Assembly: GCF_009933135.1 (NCBI RefSeq)
Contig: NZ_MAEH01000014.1
Coordinates: forward strand, 496,001-560,000
From: Candidatus Enterococcus leclercqii
Lineage (GTDB): Bacteria; Bacillota; Bacilli; Lactobacillales; Enterococcaceae
Direction: 5' to 3'
Length of the DNA stretch: 64,000 bases
Shown one piece after another: positions 30,421 through 39,385 of this stretch. The number at the start of each line of letters is the position of its first letter. Position 1 is the stretch's first letter. The notes beneath the pieces are model-generated. The model was not told the origin of the DNA. It did not search any database and saw only the letters and a list, made by a program, of their open reading frames with translations. A program made the translations under genes and the position numbers.

Positions 30421-31119
30421 ATGAAAGTGTTGTTTATTTTTGACGATCAAAAAGAATCGACATTTTACTTGTATGATTTAAAAGACGGGAAAAACCAATT
30501 GCTTCGGTTTTCTCCAGAAATCTTGATTGGAGAAAAAACGCTGGGCCAATTGTTTGTAGAGCACCCCATCGAAAAATTCATGGCTTATTTTAGTGTGGCC
30601 TTCGAAATTACGGTAGAGAAATATCTAGTCATGAAAAAAAGTGAGGGACTGGCTGCCGTCAAAGAATCTGGACTGGACAATGCCGGCTTCTTTCAAGTAG
30701 AAAATCCCACATCATTTACCGCACTGCAAAATGGCCGGCATTACGATTCGGGAACACTTTTTCTAACGATGACTGAAGTGGCTGCTTATATCAGCTGGCA
30801 AATTGATGATGATGGAACCTTTGGCGTTTTTACACGGCAAGAAGATGTGATTCGTTTGATGAAGAAAAAGCTGTTGAAACCACGCCTTTCCACAATCACC
30901 AAAAACATAGGCAACGTTAATTCCCATACACAAACGAACCTAGGGATAAAAGACATGCTGAAATTGGGCCAAGGTTATCTGGCAAAAGGAGATGACAGAA
31001 TGGTCAAAACTACTTTGCCAGCAGTCGGAACCTATCAGTTAGCAGGAGATTTTCCTTACCGAATCACAGCAATCGACTGGCAGAACAATCCGATTCAATT
31101 GCACCCAGAGTTGCGCTGA
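30421..31119 (+). CDS. Unrecognised protein, possibly a degenerate LytR-CpsA-Psr-like domain
   Basis: A 232-residue protein without signal peptide or membrane segment. I do not know its family. The segment GEKTLGQLFVEHPIEKFMAYFSVAFEITVEKYLVM and the later ISWQIDDDGTFGVFTRQEDVI follow the LCP phosphotransferase pattern (catalytic-core strand pattern, then a DFGRQ-RQQ-VI segment), but the membrane anchor and the conserved Arg/Asp set that binds polyprenyl pyrophosphate are not evident. If related, it would be a cytoplasmic, inactive derivative. RBS GAGAGGAGGG precedes ATG 30421. It may share a transcript with the BI-1 gene; a strong terminator follows. Confidence 0.6.
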   Translation: MKVLFIFDDQKESTFYLYDLKDGKNQLLRFSPEILIGEKTLGQLFVEHPIEKFMAYFSVAFEITVEKYLVMKKSEGLAAVKESGLDNAGFFQVENPTSFTALQNGRHYDSGTLFLTMTEVAAYISWQIDDDGTFGVFTRQEDVIRLMKKKLLKPRLSTITKNIGNVNSHTQTNLGIKDMLKLGQGYLAKGDDRMVKTTLPAVGTYQLAGDFPYRITAIDWQNNPIQLHPELR

Positions 31120-31183
31120 CGGGAATAGCAGTTTTGAAACGCAAAATTTTAGAGGGGCACTGACTTTTCATGAATAGTTATCT

Positions 31184-31240
31184 GCTGCAAAACATCGCTG
31201 AAATTTCAACACGTCAGCGATGTTTTGCAGCTGTTTTTTT
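31184..31240 (+). terminator. Intrinsic terminator before polA
   Basis: An 18-bp perfect stem (GCTGCAAAACATCGCTGA at 31184-31201 with its complement at 31214-31231) followed by TG and seven T residues. Confidence 0.95.
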
Positions 31241-31355
31241 GTTAGAATGAAAGAGGATAACCATCACTGTGAAAAGTAAAAAATGGTGAACAGCAGGCAG
31301 ACCGTAGTTTAAGCGGGTTGCCAAAGATGATCAACTACAACAAAGGGGTAAAACC

Positions 31356-34001
31356 ATGACCAAGAAAAAATTATTGCTGATTGACGGCAACAGTGTCGCT
31401 TTCAGAGCCTTTTTTGCACTCCACAATTCTTTGGAGCGGTTTAAAAACAATAGCGGACTACACACCAATGCAATTTATGCCTTTAACACCATGTTTGACA
31501 ACGTGATGGCAAAAGAAAAACCGACGCATGTTTTGGTGGCTTTTGATGCGGGGAAGACGACATTTCGCACGGAAATGTACAAAGACTACAAAGCGGGTCG
31601 TGCCAAAACACCTGGAGAATTTCGAGAGCAGCTGCCTTATATCCGTGAATTAATCAATGGACTTGGCGTGCAGTATTATGAACTGCCAAACTATGAAGCT
31701 GACGATATTATCGGCACACTGGCGAAACAAGTGGACAAAGAGGAATTCGATGTGGTGATCGTTTCAGGTGACCGAGATTTGACACAGTTGGCAACCGATG
31801 AGATCAAAGTGGACATTACGGTGAAGGGCGTCTCTGAAATTGAGACCTATACTCCGGCTCATATTGCTGAAAAATACGATGGCCTGACACCGGCACAAAT
31901 CATCGATATGAAAGGTCTGGCAGGAGATACCTCTGACAACATTCCCGGAGTTACCAAGATTGGCGAAAAAACAGCAATCAAGTTATTGAAGGAATACGGC
32001 TCTGTGGAAGGCATCTACGAACATATTGATGAATTGAAAAAAAGCAAAATGAAGGAAAATCTGATTAACGACAAAGAGCAGGCCTTCTTATCCAAAAAGT
32101 TAGCGACAATCAATACCGAAGCACCAGTGGATGTAGCGATTGATAGTCTTATTTACACTGGCAAAGATTTGGAAAAACTGATTCCTTTTTATCAGGAAAT
32201 GAACTTTAAAAGCTTTTTGGATAAATTGAATGTTACGGAAGATACTTCGGCATTGGAAGAGGTTTCTTTCAAAGTCGTCGATAGGTTTTCTGCGGACATG
32301 TTTACTTCAGAGATGGCGCTTTATGTTGAGATGTTAGGGGACAATTATCATACCGAAGACGTAGTAGCTGTTGCCTGGGGAACTAAAAAGCAGATTTACG
32401 TGACCACAGATTTGGCACTTTTTGAAAACGAAGCTTTTCTCACCTGGTTGGAAGCAGCCAACTCGAAGCAGGTTTATGATGCCAAAAGAACCTATGTCGC
32501 ATTGAAGCGCTACACTGAAAAGCAGGCACAGGGAATCGCTTTTGACGTCCTGTTGGCGGCGTATTTGCTGGATACTAACGACAACTCCAACGACATTGCC
32601 GGCGTGGCACGACATTATGACTACAATGAGGTCCAGTCTGACGAGGCTGTTTATGGCAAAGGTGCCAAACGCGGGTTACCAGAAGATGAGGAGACGATGT
32701 TTGCTCATTTGGCACGGAAAATCCAAGCTATCCACTGGCTGAGTGACAGATTAGATGCCGATTTGAAAGCAAAAGACCAGTCCGCTTTATTTTATGAGAT
32801 GGAACTCCCGTTGTCTTTCATTTTGGCAGAGATGGAAATTGCGGGTATCACGGTAGATCCGACACGCTTGCAGAAAATGAAAGGCGAGTTTTCCGTTCGC
32901 TTGCAGGAAATCGAAAAAAAGATTTTTGAAGAAGCAGGAGAAGTCTTCAATATCAATTCACCCAAACAGCTGGGTGTGATTCTATTTGAAAAAATGGGTC
33001 TGCCAGTAATTAAAAAGACGAAGACTGGTTATTCTACGGCAGTCGATGTTTTAGAGCAGCTGCGGGAACAAGCACCAATCGTTGACGATATTTTAAACTA
33101 TCGGCAGATTGCCAAGATTCAATCGACTTATGTGGAAGGTTTGTTGAAAGTTATTGCACAAGACGGGAAAATTCACACACGATATGTGCAGACGCTTACG
33201 CAAACAGGACGGCTGAGTTCAGTGGACCCTAATCTACAAAATATTCCGATTCGTTTAGAAGAGGGACGGAAAATCAGACAGGCATTTGTTCCTCGAGATA
33301 AGAACTGGTTAATCTACTCTTCTGACTATTCACAAATTGAACTGCGGGTGTTGGCCCACATTTCCGATGATGAACATTTGAAAGAAGCCTTTGTGGAAGG
33401 TCAAGATATCCACGCTTCCACTGCAATGCGGGTTTTCGGAATTGAAAAAGCGGAGGATGTCACACCGAATATGCGCCGTCAAGCCAAAGCGGTCAACTTT
33501 GGGATCGTCTACGGTATTTCTGACTATGGCTTGTCACAAAACCTGGGAATCACACGAAAAGCCGCGCAGCAGTACATTGATACCTATTTTGAAAAGTATC
33601 CTGGGGTCAAAAAGTACATGGAAGAAATCGTGCGAGAAGCCAAAGACAAAGGCTATGTTGAGACACTATATCATCGTCGGCGTTATTTACCGGAGATCAA
33701 CTCCCGCAACTTCAACCTGCGAAGCTTTGCAGAGCGGACAGCGATTAACACGCCAATTCAAGGCAGTGCCGCCGATATTTTGAAAATTGCCATGATTGAT
33801 TTAGCTCGTCGTCTAAAAGAAGAAGAGCTGGATGCAGTTATGTTACTGCAGGTCCACGATGAACTGGTTTTTGAAGTACCTGAAGACCAGTTGGAAAGAT
33901 TGGATGCTTTGGTCAAGGAAGTCATGGAACAGGCAGTAAGTCTCAGTGTGCCTTTAATCACTGATTCATCTTGGGGCAAGACTTGGTACGAAGCGAAATA
34001 G
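31356..34001 (+). CDS. polA: DNA polymerase I
   Basis: An 881-residue family A polymerase. The N-terminal 5' nuclease (about 1-290) carries LIDGNS, YKAGRAKTP, ADD and GDTSDNIPG motifs. The middle domain (about 300-470) corresponds to the 3'-5' exonuclease, but the first catalytic Asp/Glu pair is missing (ALYVEMLGD), so it is probably inactive, as in Bacillus Pol I. The polymerase domain has motif A DYSQIELR (about 654), motif B RRQAKAVNFGIVYG (about 707) and motif C VHDELVFE (about 833). It leads the polA-mutM-coaE block. Used in Okazaki fragment maturation and repair. Confidence 0.98.
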   Translation: MTKKKLLLIDGNSVAFRAFFALHNSLERFKNNSGLHTNAIYAFNTMFDNVMAKEKPTHVLVAFDAGKTTFRTEMYKDYKAGRAKTPGEFREQLPYIRELINGLGVQYYELPNYEADDIIGTLAKQVDKEEFDVVIVSGDRDLTQLATDEIKVDITVKGVSEIETYTPAHIAEKYDGLTPAQIIDMKGLAGDTSDNIPGVTKIGEKTAIKLLKEYGSVEGIYEHIDELKKSKMKENLINDKEQAFLSKKLATINTEAPVDVAIDSLIYTGKDLEKLIPFYQEMNFKSFLDKLNVTEDTSALEEVSFKVVDRFSADMFTSEMALYVEMLGDNYHTEDVVAVAWGTKKQIYVTTDLALFENEAFLTWLEAANSKQVYDAKRTYVALKRYTEKQAQGIAFDVLLAAYLLDTNDNSNDIAGVARHYDYNEVQSDEAVYGKGAKRGLPEDEETMFAHLARKIQAIHWLSDRLDADLKAKDQSALFYEMELPLSFILAEMEIAGITVDPTRLQKMKGEFSVRLQEIEKKIFEEAGEVFNINSPKQLGVILFEKMGLPVIKKTKTGYSTAVDVLEQLREQAPIVDDILNYRQIAKIQSTYVEGLLKVIAQDGKIHTRYVQTLTQTGRLSSVDPNLQNIPIRLEEGRKIRQAFVPRDKNWLIYSSDYSQIELRVLAHISDDEHLKEAFVEGQDIHASTAMRVFGIEKAEDVTPNMRRQAKAVNFGIVYGISDYGLSQNLGITRKAAQQYIDTYFEKYPGVKKYMEEIVREAKDKGYVETLYHRRRYLPEINSRNFNLRSFAERTAINTPIQGSAADILKIAMIDLARRLKEEELDAVMLLQVHDELVFEVPEDQLERLDALVKEVMEQAVSLSVPLITDSSWGKTWYEAK

Positions 34002-34004
34002 CAA

Positions 34005-34060
34005 AAAAGTCGTCGGGCAATCGGTTATTTCGATCGCACGGCGTCTTTGATTTTCTTATA
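34005..34060 (+). terminator. Imperfect terminator-like hairpin after polA
   Basis: AAAGTCGTCGGGCAATCG pairs imperfectly (about 13 of 18) with CGATCGCACGGCGTCTTT, followed by GATTTTC. Read-through into mutM is possible. Confidence 0.45.
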
Positions 34061-34165
34061 GGAAGGCAAAATCCTTGTCAAAACTTAAGGGCGTCTTTTA
34101 AGCTGTTATAGTTATTGAGTTATAAAAGTACAGACAAAAAATGTCTCGTGAGGAGATGGATTCAG

Positions 34166-35176
34166 ATGCCGGAATTGCCGGAAGTAGAAACTGTCCGAAA
34201 AGGCCTGGAACAGTTGGTGGTTGGAAAAACGATTGAAAAAGTTGAAGTTCGCTGGCCGAAAATCATCGAAATGCCAGAAGTTCCGTTGTTTCAAGTGTTG
34301 TTGGAAGGACAAACAATCAAAGAAGTCCACCGTAGAGGGAAGTTTCTTATTTTTAAACTGACAGATCACGATTTGATTAGTCATTTGCGGATGGAGGGAA
34401 AATACGAGTTCTTTCCCGCAGCAACGTCGAAAGAAGAGGTTGTGGAGTTGGGAGACACCTCGCTTTTAGCAGCAGAATCTAATGCTGCCCTTCGTTTAAC
34501 AGAAGAACAGTTAAAAAAAGCAAAACTCGACCACGACTTGGAGAAAAAAAGGGAGCTTTTTCCCATCACAAAGCATACCCACGTCCTCTTTACCTTTACT
34601 GACCACAGCCAACTGCAATACCGGGATGTCCGTAAGTTTGGCCGGATGGCATTGGTAGCCAAAGACTGTGCAGATCAATATAAAGGAATTCGCCAGTTGG
34701 GTCCTGAGCCGCGACCAGAGTTGTTCACCTTTGACAATTTTAAGACAGGTCTACTGCGTTCTAAAAAGGCGATTAAGCCACTGTTGTTGGATCAGCGGTT
34801 GGTGACAGGGTTGGGAAATATCTATGTCGATGAGGCATTGTGGCAGGCAAAAATTCATTCGGAACAGCCGGCAGACACGTTGACAGATAAAGAAATTCAA
34901 CAGCTAAGGACTGCGATTATCGACGTCTTGGAGCGGGCTGTTCTAGCGGGTGGCACCACGATTCGAACCTATCTCAATGCATTGGGAGAGGCTGGGAAAT
35001 TTCAATTGTCGCTGAATGTTTATGGACAAACCGGCAAGCCCTGCCCTCGCTGCGGTAGCCCAATTATCAAGATTAAAGTTGCTCAGCGGGGAACGCATTT
35101 GTGTCCCCACTGTCAAAAGCTGCAGCATCGTCAGCCGCGACAACCGCAAAATAGACGCGGCAAGGAGGAGAAATGA
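34166..35176 (+). CDS. mutM: Formamidopyrimidine-DNA glycosylase with internal insertion
   Basis: Start ATG 34166 gives the invariant MPELPEVETV, where Pro2 and Glu3 are catalytic; the upstream part of the frame is discarded. Lys59, the zinc finger CPRC...CPHC (293-316), GLGNIYVDEALW and GTTIRTY are intact, so a working 8-oxoguanine glycosylase is expected. At 336 residues it is about 55 longer than the usual 270-285. The extra length lies between KYEFFPA (about 85) and KHTHVLFTF (136), an Ala/Glu/Lys-rich, probably helical insertion of about 50 residues, plus a longer basic tail. The insertion is in frame with no sign of a repeat. The coaE start lies one base after its stop. Confidence 0.94.
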   Translation: MPELPEVETVRKGLEQLVVGKTIEKVEVRWPKIIEMPEVPLFQVLLEGQTIKEVHRRGKFLIFKLTDHDLISHLRMEGKYEFFPAATSKEEVVELGDTSLLAAESNAALRLTEEQLKKAKLDHDLEKKRELFPITKHTHVLFTFTDHSQLQYRDVRKFGRMALVAKDCADQYKGIRQLGPEPRPELFTFDNFKTGLLRSKKAIKPLLLDQRLVTGLGNIYVDEALWQAKIHSEQPADTLTDKEIQQLRTAIIDVLERAVLAGGTTIRTYLNALGEAGKFQLSLNVYGQTGKPCPRCGSPIIKIKVAQRGTHLCPHCQKLQHRQPRQPQNRRGKEEK

Positions 35177-35177
35177 C

Positions 35178-35780
35178 GTGACATTTGTACTTGGTGTGAC
35201 TGGTTCTATTGCGACTGGTAAAACAACAGCTGTAAATGTATTCAAAGAATTTGGCATTCCGGTAGTGGACGGCGATCAAGTCGCTAGAAAAATTGTAGCA
35301 CCCAATGAGCCAGCTTTAGCAGCCATCGTTTCGACCTTTGGCCAAGAGATGTTAACAAAAACCGGGCAGCTTAATCGCAAGCGCTTAGGCGACATTGTAT
35401 TCAATGATCCCCAAAAAAGAAAACAATTGGATGATCTATTAGATGGTTATTTAAGAGAAGAGATTTTGCGACAGATTCGTACATCAGCTGCGCAGGCGCC
35501 CTTAGTAGTAGCTGATATTCCGCTGTTGTTTGAGCGGGGATATGAACAATACATGGATCAAGTGGCTGTTGTTTATATTCCGCAAACACTCCAGTTGGCG
35601 CGGCTAATGAGTCGAGATCAACTGTCGAAAAAAGAAGCCCAGCAACGCATTGATAGTCAACTGTCCATCGAGGAAAAGGCAGCACGAGGGGATTGGGTCA
35701 TCGACAATCAAGGGGAGCCTTCGCAAACTCGTCAGCAGATCCAAGATTGGCTGCAAGCCCATCATTTTATTGAAAACTAG
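35178..35780 (+). CDS. coaE: Dephospho-CoA kinase
   Basis: Start GTG 35178, eight bases after AAGGAGGAG; the earlier part of the frame overlaps mutM. The 200-residue P-loop kinase (GSIATGKTT, residues 9-17) performs the last step of CoA synthesis, phosphorylating the 3'-OH of dephospho-CoA. The family marks DGDQVARKIV, DIPLLFE and the lid region DQLSKKEAQQRI are present. It is translationally coupled to mutM, an arrangement conserved in Bacillus and enterococci. Confidence 0.97.
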   Translation: MTFVLGVTGSIATGKTTAVNVFKEFGIPVVDGDQVARKIVAPNEPALAAIVSTFGQEMLTKTGQLNRKRLGDIVFNDPQKRKQLDDLLDGYLREEILRQIRTSAAQAPLVVADIPLLFERGYEQYMDQVAVVYIPQTLQLARLMSRDQLSKKEAQQRIDSQLSIEEKAARGDWVIDNQGEPSQTRQQIQDWLQAHHFIEN

Positions 35781-35794
35781 TTAAATACTGTATC

Positions 35795-35835
35795 AACCGC
35801 GGAGAGCTTTAGCTAAGCAGCTTCGCGGTTTTTTC
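35795..35835 (+). terminator. Intrinsic terminator of the polA-mutM-coaE unit
   Basis: AACCGCG (35795-35801) pairs with CGCGGTT (35824-35830), enclosing a 22-base loop with an internal AGCT pairing, and is followed by TTTT. Confidence 0.85.
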
Positions 35836-35866
35836 GGTGTTCTCTGCTTACTTCATCCGGTTTTTC

Positions 35867-35875
35867 TGTTATAAT
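35867..35875 (+). promoter_or_regulatory. Extended -10 promoter of nrdR-dnaB-dnaI
   Basis: TGTTATAAT, consensus extended -10, about 125 bases before nrdR. No convincing -35 box. Confidence 0.6.
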
Positions 35876-35999
35876 TATGAAAGATAAAGAATATGGAATC
35901 ACGGCCTAAAAGCTGTTTGTAGAATAGTTTTCAGAGAACATAGAACAGTCTTTCAATCGTCTACGAATTATTATTTATTAAAAAGAGAAGGTGGAATTT

Positions 36000-36470
36000 A
36001 TGCGTTGCCCAAAATGTCATCATAATTCAAGCCGCGTCATCGACAGTCGCCAGACAGATGACGGTCGCACGATCCGCCGCCGTCGCGAATGTGAGAACTG
36101 CGGCTACCGTTTTACAACTTTTGAACGAATTGAAGAAACACCACTTTTGGTGATTAAAAAAGACGGCAAACGGGAAGAGTTCAGCCGTGATAAAATTTTG
36201 CGTGGTTTGATCCGTTCCGCTGAGAAGCGACCGGTGGCAATGGAACAAATGGAGCAGATTGTGGACCATGTGGAAGAACGAGTGAGAGGTCTCGGAGAAA
36301 ATGAAGTCTCTACCATCAAAATCGGTGAATATGTGATGGAGGAATTGAAAGAAGTCGATGAGATTTCCTATATTCGCTTTGCCAGTGTCTATCGCCAGTT
36401 CAAAGACATGTCGGTGTTTTTGAAAGAGCTACAAGAAATCGTCGAAAAAGCTAAGAATGGGGAAAATTGA
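36000..36470 (+). CDS. nrdR: Transcriptional repressor NrdR
   Basis: Start ATG 36000 with AAGGTGG upstream gives [13 protein letters not shown]. The 156-residue protein has the N-terminal zinc ribbon (CPKC...[12 protein letters not shown]) that binds NrdR boxes and an ATP-cone domain (about 49-139) that senses dATP/ATP. NrdR represses ribonucleotide reductase genes; none is in this window, so its targets lie elsewhere. It is followed by the replication initiation genes dnaB and dnaI, an order conserved in Firmicutes. Confidence 0.97.
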   Translation: MRCPKCHHNSSRVIDSRQTDDGRTIRRRRECENCGYRFTTFERIEETPLLVIKKDGKREEFSRDKILRGLIRSAEKRPVAMEQMEQIVDHVEERVRGLGENEVSTIKIGEYVMEELKEVDEISYIRFASVYRQFKDMSVFLKELQEIVEKAKNGEN

Positions 36471-36546
36471 TGGGTTTATTTTGCAATAAGCGCTTTGCAA
36501 GAGTTTCTCTTCACCGCTGTATTGCTATGATCAAGGAGCTGTAAAC

Positions 36547-37956
36547 TTGGACTATTCGAAAGAACAATTAAAACCAAAAGAAATTTATCGTCCTTTTAAA
36601 GCTCGTCCTTTACAAAGGGATGGAGAACAGGCGCTGTGCCATCTGTATCAACCAATCATTGGCAGCGATGCCGTGGCGGTTTATCTCTCTTTATTGACAG
36701 ATGCAGAAGATGTTTCGCAAGATGAGTTTCTTCACATGGATGCACTGACTGCATTGGATATGGGGATACCACGCTTTGTTAGTGCCCGTGTCCGTTTGGA
36801 AGCAATTGGATTGTTGCGAGTATATACCAAAAATGACCGAGAATTAGGTCGACAATTTTTATATGAACTATTGGAGCCTGTGACACCAACGGCTTTTTTT
36901 CAAGATTCTCGTTATTGTCAATTACTTTTGCAAAAGGTCTCTCAGCACAAGTTCAATCAGCTGGCTACCCGCTTTGCTCCCAAGGACTTAGTTTTAGACG
37001 GATATCGTCAAGTGACTAAACGCTTTGCTGAAGTCTTTGGTGGAAAAACTGACTCAGAAAACTGGGCCTTAAACAATGCGGCAACATTAGACATCGAAAA
37101 GCAAACCGCAGCCTATCAAAATTTTGAGGACACCGGTGATTTAAAGGTGACATTGACAGATCTGGATTGGACTTTTATGAAAGATCTTGCCGAGAAGGAA
37201 CACTTGGAAGCAATCGTCTTCACTGATGAACTTCGGGAGAGATTAGCCTTTTATCACGAGTTGTATGGCTACAATGAGATGGAGCTGGTTCAGCTGTTAG
37301 CAGATACGCTCCTGTTAGAAAATGGCAGCTTGACCATGAAGCAGTTGGATCGTTTGGCAGAAATGCGGATGAAAGAGGCCCCTGTTGTTAAGCAATCAAG
37401 TGGATCAACTGATGGGGATGAGTTGATTCGCCGCAAAAACACTTTTTTAGCACAGGGGTATACAGAAGCAGACTGGCAAGCCATCCAAGCGGCCGAAACC
37501 TATCCGCCGTTGAAATACTTGCAAGGACTAAAAAAGGCCAAGCGGAGTTTTGTTACTAAAAATGAAGAATGGCTGTTAAAGGACTTAGTAGAAAAATCAC
37601 CGCTGCCAAACAGTGTAATCAATCAGCTGATGAGTTATGTATTAGTGGATCAAAACAAGAGCGATCTTAACTCACGATTGGTAAATACTATTGCTACCGA
37701 TTGGTCAGAGAAACAGTTGAAGACACCGGAAGACGCAATCACCTATGTGCGTCAAAGAAAACTTGAGCTTGAAGAAGAAAAACAGAAAAAAGAAACCCGC
37801 AAGCAGGAAAATGCCAAGCGCTTTTCCAGCAATCGGCCCCAACGAACCGAGAAGCTGGAAGACTGGTCCAAATATCAGACAAAAACTGATCCAAAGCTTC
37901 AGGAGGAACTGGAACGTCGCATGAAAGAATTTTTGAAGGAAGAAGGTGATGGGTGA
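36547..37956 (+). CDS. dnaB: Replication initiation/membrane attachment protein DnaB
   Basis: A 469-residue Firmicute-type DnaB (helicase-loading cofactor, not the replicative helicase). It starts at TTG 36547 with AAGGAG eight bases upstream. The N-terminal YLSLLTDAE block and the DnaD-like C-terminal region (about 290-410, with YTEADWQAIQAAE and PLPNSVINQLMSYVL) identify it. With DnaD and DnaI it loads the helicase at oriC and at restart sites. The C-terminal tail is highly charged. Its stop overlaps the dnaI start in TGATG. Confidence 0.95.
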   Translation: MDYSKEQLKPKEIYRPFKARPLQRDGEQALCHLYQPIIGSDAVAVYLSLLTDAEDVSQDEFLHMDALTALDMGIPRFVSARVRLEAIGLLRVYTKNDRELGRQFLYELLEPVTPTAFFQDSRYCQLLLQKVSQHKFNQLATRFAPKDLVLDGYRQVTKRFAEVFGGKTDSENWALNNAATLDIEKQTAAYQNFEDTGDLKVTLTDLDWTFMKDLAEKEHLEAIVFTDELRERLAFYHELYGYNEMELVQLLADTLLLENGSLTMKQLDRLAEMRMKEAPVVKQSSGSTDGDELIRRKNTFLAQGYTEADWQAIQAAETYPPLKYLQGLKKAKRSFVTKNEEWLLKDLVEKSPLPNSVINQLMSYVLVDQNKSDLNSRLVNTIATDWSEKQLKTPEDAITYVRQRKLELEEEKQKKETRKQENAKRFSSNRPQRTEKLEDWSKYQTKTDPKLQEELERRMKEFLKEEGDG

Positions 37957-38879
37957 TGGAAGACGTCGGTAAAACTATCAGCAATATGATGCGCGGCAAC
38001 AACTATCAAGGACGTTATCAGGAAATGGTGGCAGCTATTTTGAAAGACCCAGATGTCCAAGATTTTTTGCATGAAAATCAAGAACGTTTGACACAAGAAG
38101 ATATTGAAAAGAGTTATTCGAAACTCTATGAATTTGTCAAAGAAAAGCGCAAATTCCAATTAAAGGATCCAACGATGATTGCGCCGGGGTATGAGCCACG
38201 CCTGACGCTGAACTACCATTATGTGGATGTCTCTTACGTACCAACAGATGAACTGCTGGCTCAACGAGAACAAGAAGAGATAAAAAAACGTATCCAAACC
38301 TATGACATACCAAAAGATATTCGCAACGCTACCATGAAAACAGTATCACAGACCGCTGAGCGAACAGCGATTATTCTTCAGATTCTGCAGTTTGTCGAGG
38401 ACTATTCCAAGGCACCTGGTGAATTTCATAAAGGACTGTATTTAGCTGGTGACGTGGGTCGAGGAAAGACTTATCTTTTAGGTGCAATGGCCAATGAGCT
38501 GGCAAAACGGGGCTTTGAAACTATGTTGGTTCATTACCCCACTTTTTCTTACAATATCAAGCGCAGTATCGGTGACAATACCGTCAATGAGAAGATGGAT
38601 CCAGTCAGAAGAGCTCCTATCTTGGTACTAGACGATGTCGGTGCAGATGCGATTACCTCTTGGACCCGAGATGAAATTTTCGGTGTTATCCTGCAATATC
38701 GTATGCAAGAACAACTACCAACCTTCTTTACCTCCAATATGACGATGGCTGCATTAGAGGGATTTTTGACCTTTTCAAAAGATGGGGATGAACCTTTAAA
38801 AGCAAAACGTCTAGTGGAACGGATTCGTTACTTGGCAAAAGAAGAAATTCTTCAGGGCCCAAATCTGCGTAATCCTTAG
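37956..38879 (+). CDS. dnaI: Primosomal protein DnaI (helicase loader)
   Basis: A 307-residue AAA+ ATPase that loads the replicative helicase. I use ATG 37956, which overlaps the dnaB stop by one base; a GTG one codon upstream is the alternative. The N-terminal domain (about 1-125) should bind helicase. The C-terminal ATPase domain carries Walker A GDVGRGKT (about 167-174), Walker B ILVLDDVGA and the sensor FFTSNMT. Tight coupling with dnaB supports joint function at replication initiation. Confidence 0.95.
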   Translation: MEDVGKTISNMMRGNNYQGRYQEMVAAILKDPDVQDFLHENQERLTQEDIEKSYSKLYEFVKEKRKFQLKDPTMIAPGYEPRLTLNYHYVDVSYVPTDELLAQREQEEIKKRIQTYDIPKDIRNATMKTVSQTAERTAIILQILQFVEDYSKAPGEFHKGLYLAGDVGRGKTYLLGAMANELAKRGFETMLVHYPTFSYNIKRSIGDNTVNEKMDPVRRAPILVLDDVGADAITSWTRDEIFGVILQYRMQEQLPTFFTSNMTMAALEGFLTFSKDGDEPLKAKRLVERIRYLAKEEILQGPNLRNP

Positions 38880-38945
38880 TCAATCTGCTAAATAAGAGAT
38901 ATCAATGGGAAATTTAGGGAGGAGATTATCATCGAAACGATTTTT

Positions 38946-39269
38946 TTGGGAACGTTAAAAGAAGACAGCGAGTCTACAAAGAACGCAGGAAATATCCGAT
39001 TATGGCTGGAAAATATTACAGCGGACAAAGATCCTGAGAATATTCTGCCGCTTTTTCAAAGCGCAGGGGTGATTGTGCATCTCGTACCTGAGCAGGTAAA
39101 GAACCTCCCCACCGATAGCAACTTAAAAAAAGGAACACGGCTTAAACTCACACTTTCGGGATTGCCTATCATGACGATGTCGATTTCACCACAAATTCCC
39201 GGGCGCTCCGTAGCCTTTGTTGAACCAGCTTCGGAGGAGACCCTTATGAACCATTTAGAGAAAAAATGA
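38946..39269 (+). CDS. Small protein of unknown function downstream of dnaI
   Basis: I do not recognise this 107-residue (or slightly longer) protein; no membrane segment. The only standard start, TTG 38946, is 21 bases from the strong GGAGGAG at 38918-38924, which is too far. In the same frame an ATC codon at 38931 (IETIFLGTLKED...) is at ideal spacing, so initiation at a rare ATC codon, giving 112 residues, is likely. The coordinates given are the conservative ones. It follows dnaI by about 60 bases and is probably in the same transcript. Confidence 0.6.
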   Translation: MGTLKEDSESTKNAGNIRLWLENITADKDPENILPLFQSAGVIVHLVPEQVKNLPTDSNLKKGTRLKLTLSGLPIMTMSISPQIPGRSVAFVEPASEETLMNHLEKK

Positions 39270-39385
39270 TCGCCAAATGGCAAAAGTCGAAGGATTACCG
39301 ACTAATGGTGGGTTAAATCGGCTCTTTGTTGCCGAAAAAACCACTGGATTAAGAAAAATGAATGAATTATTGGGAGTGTTTTCCT

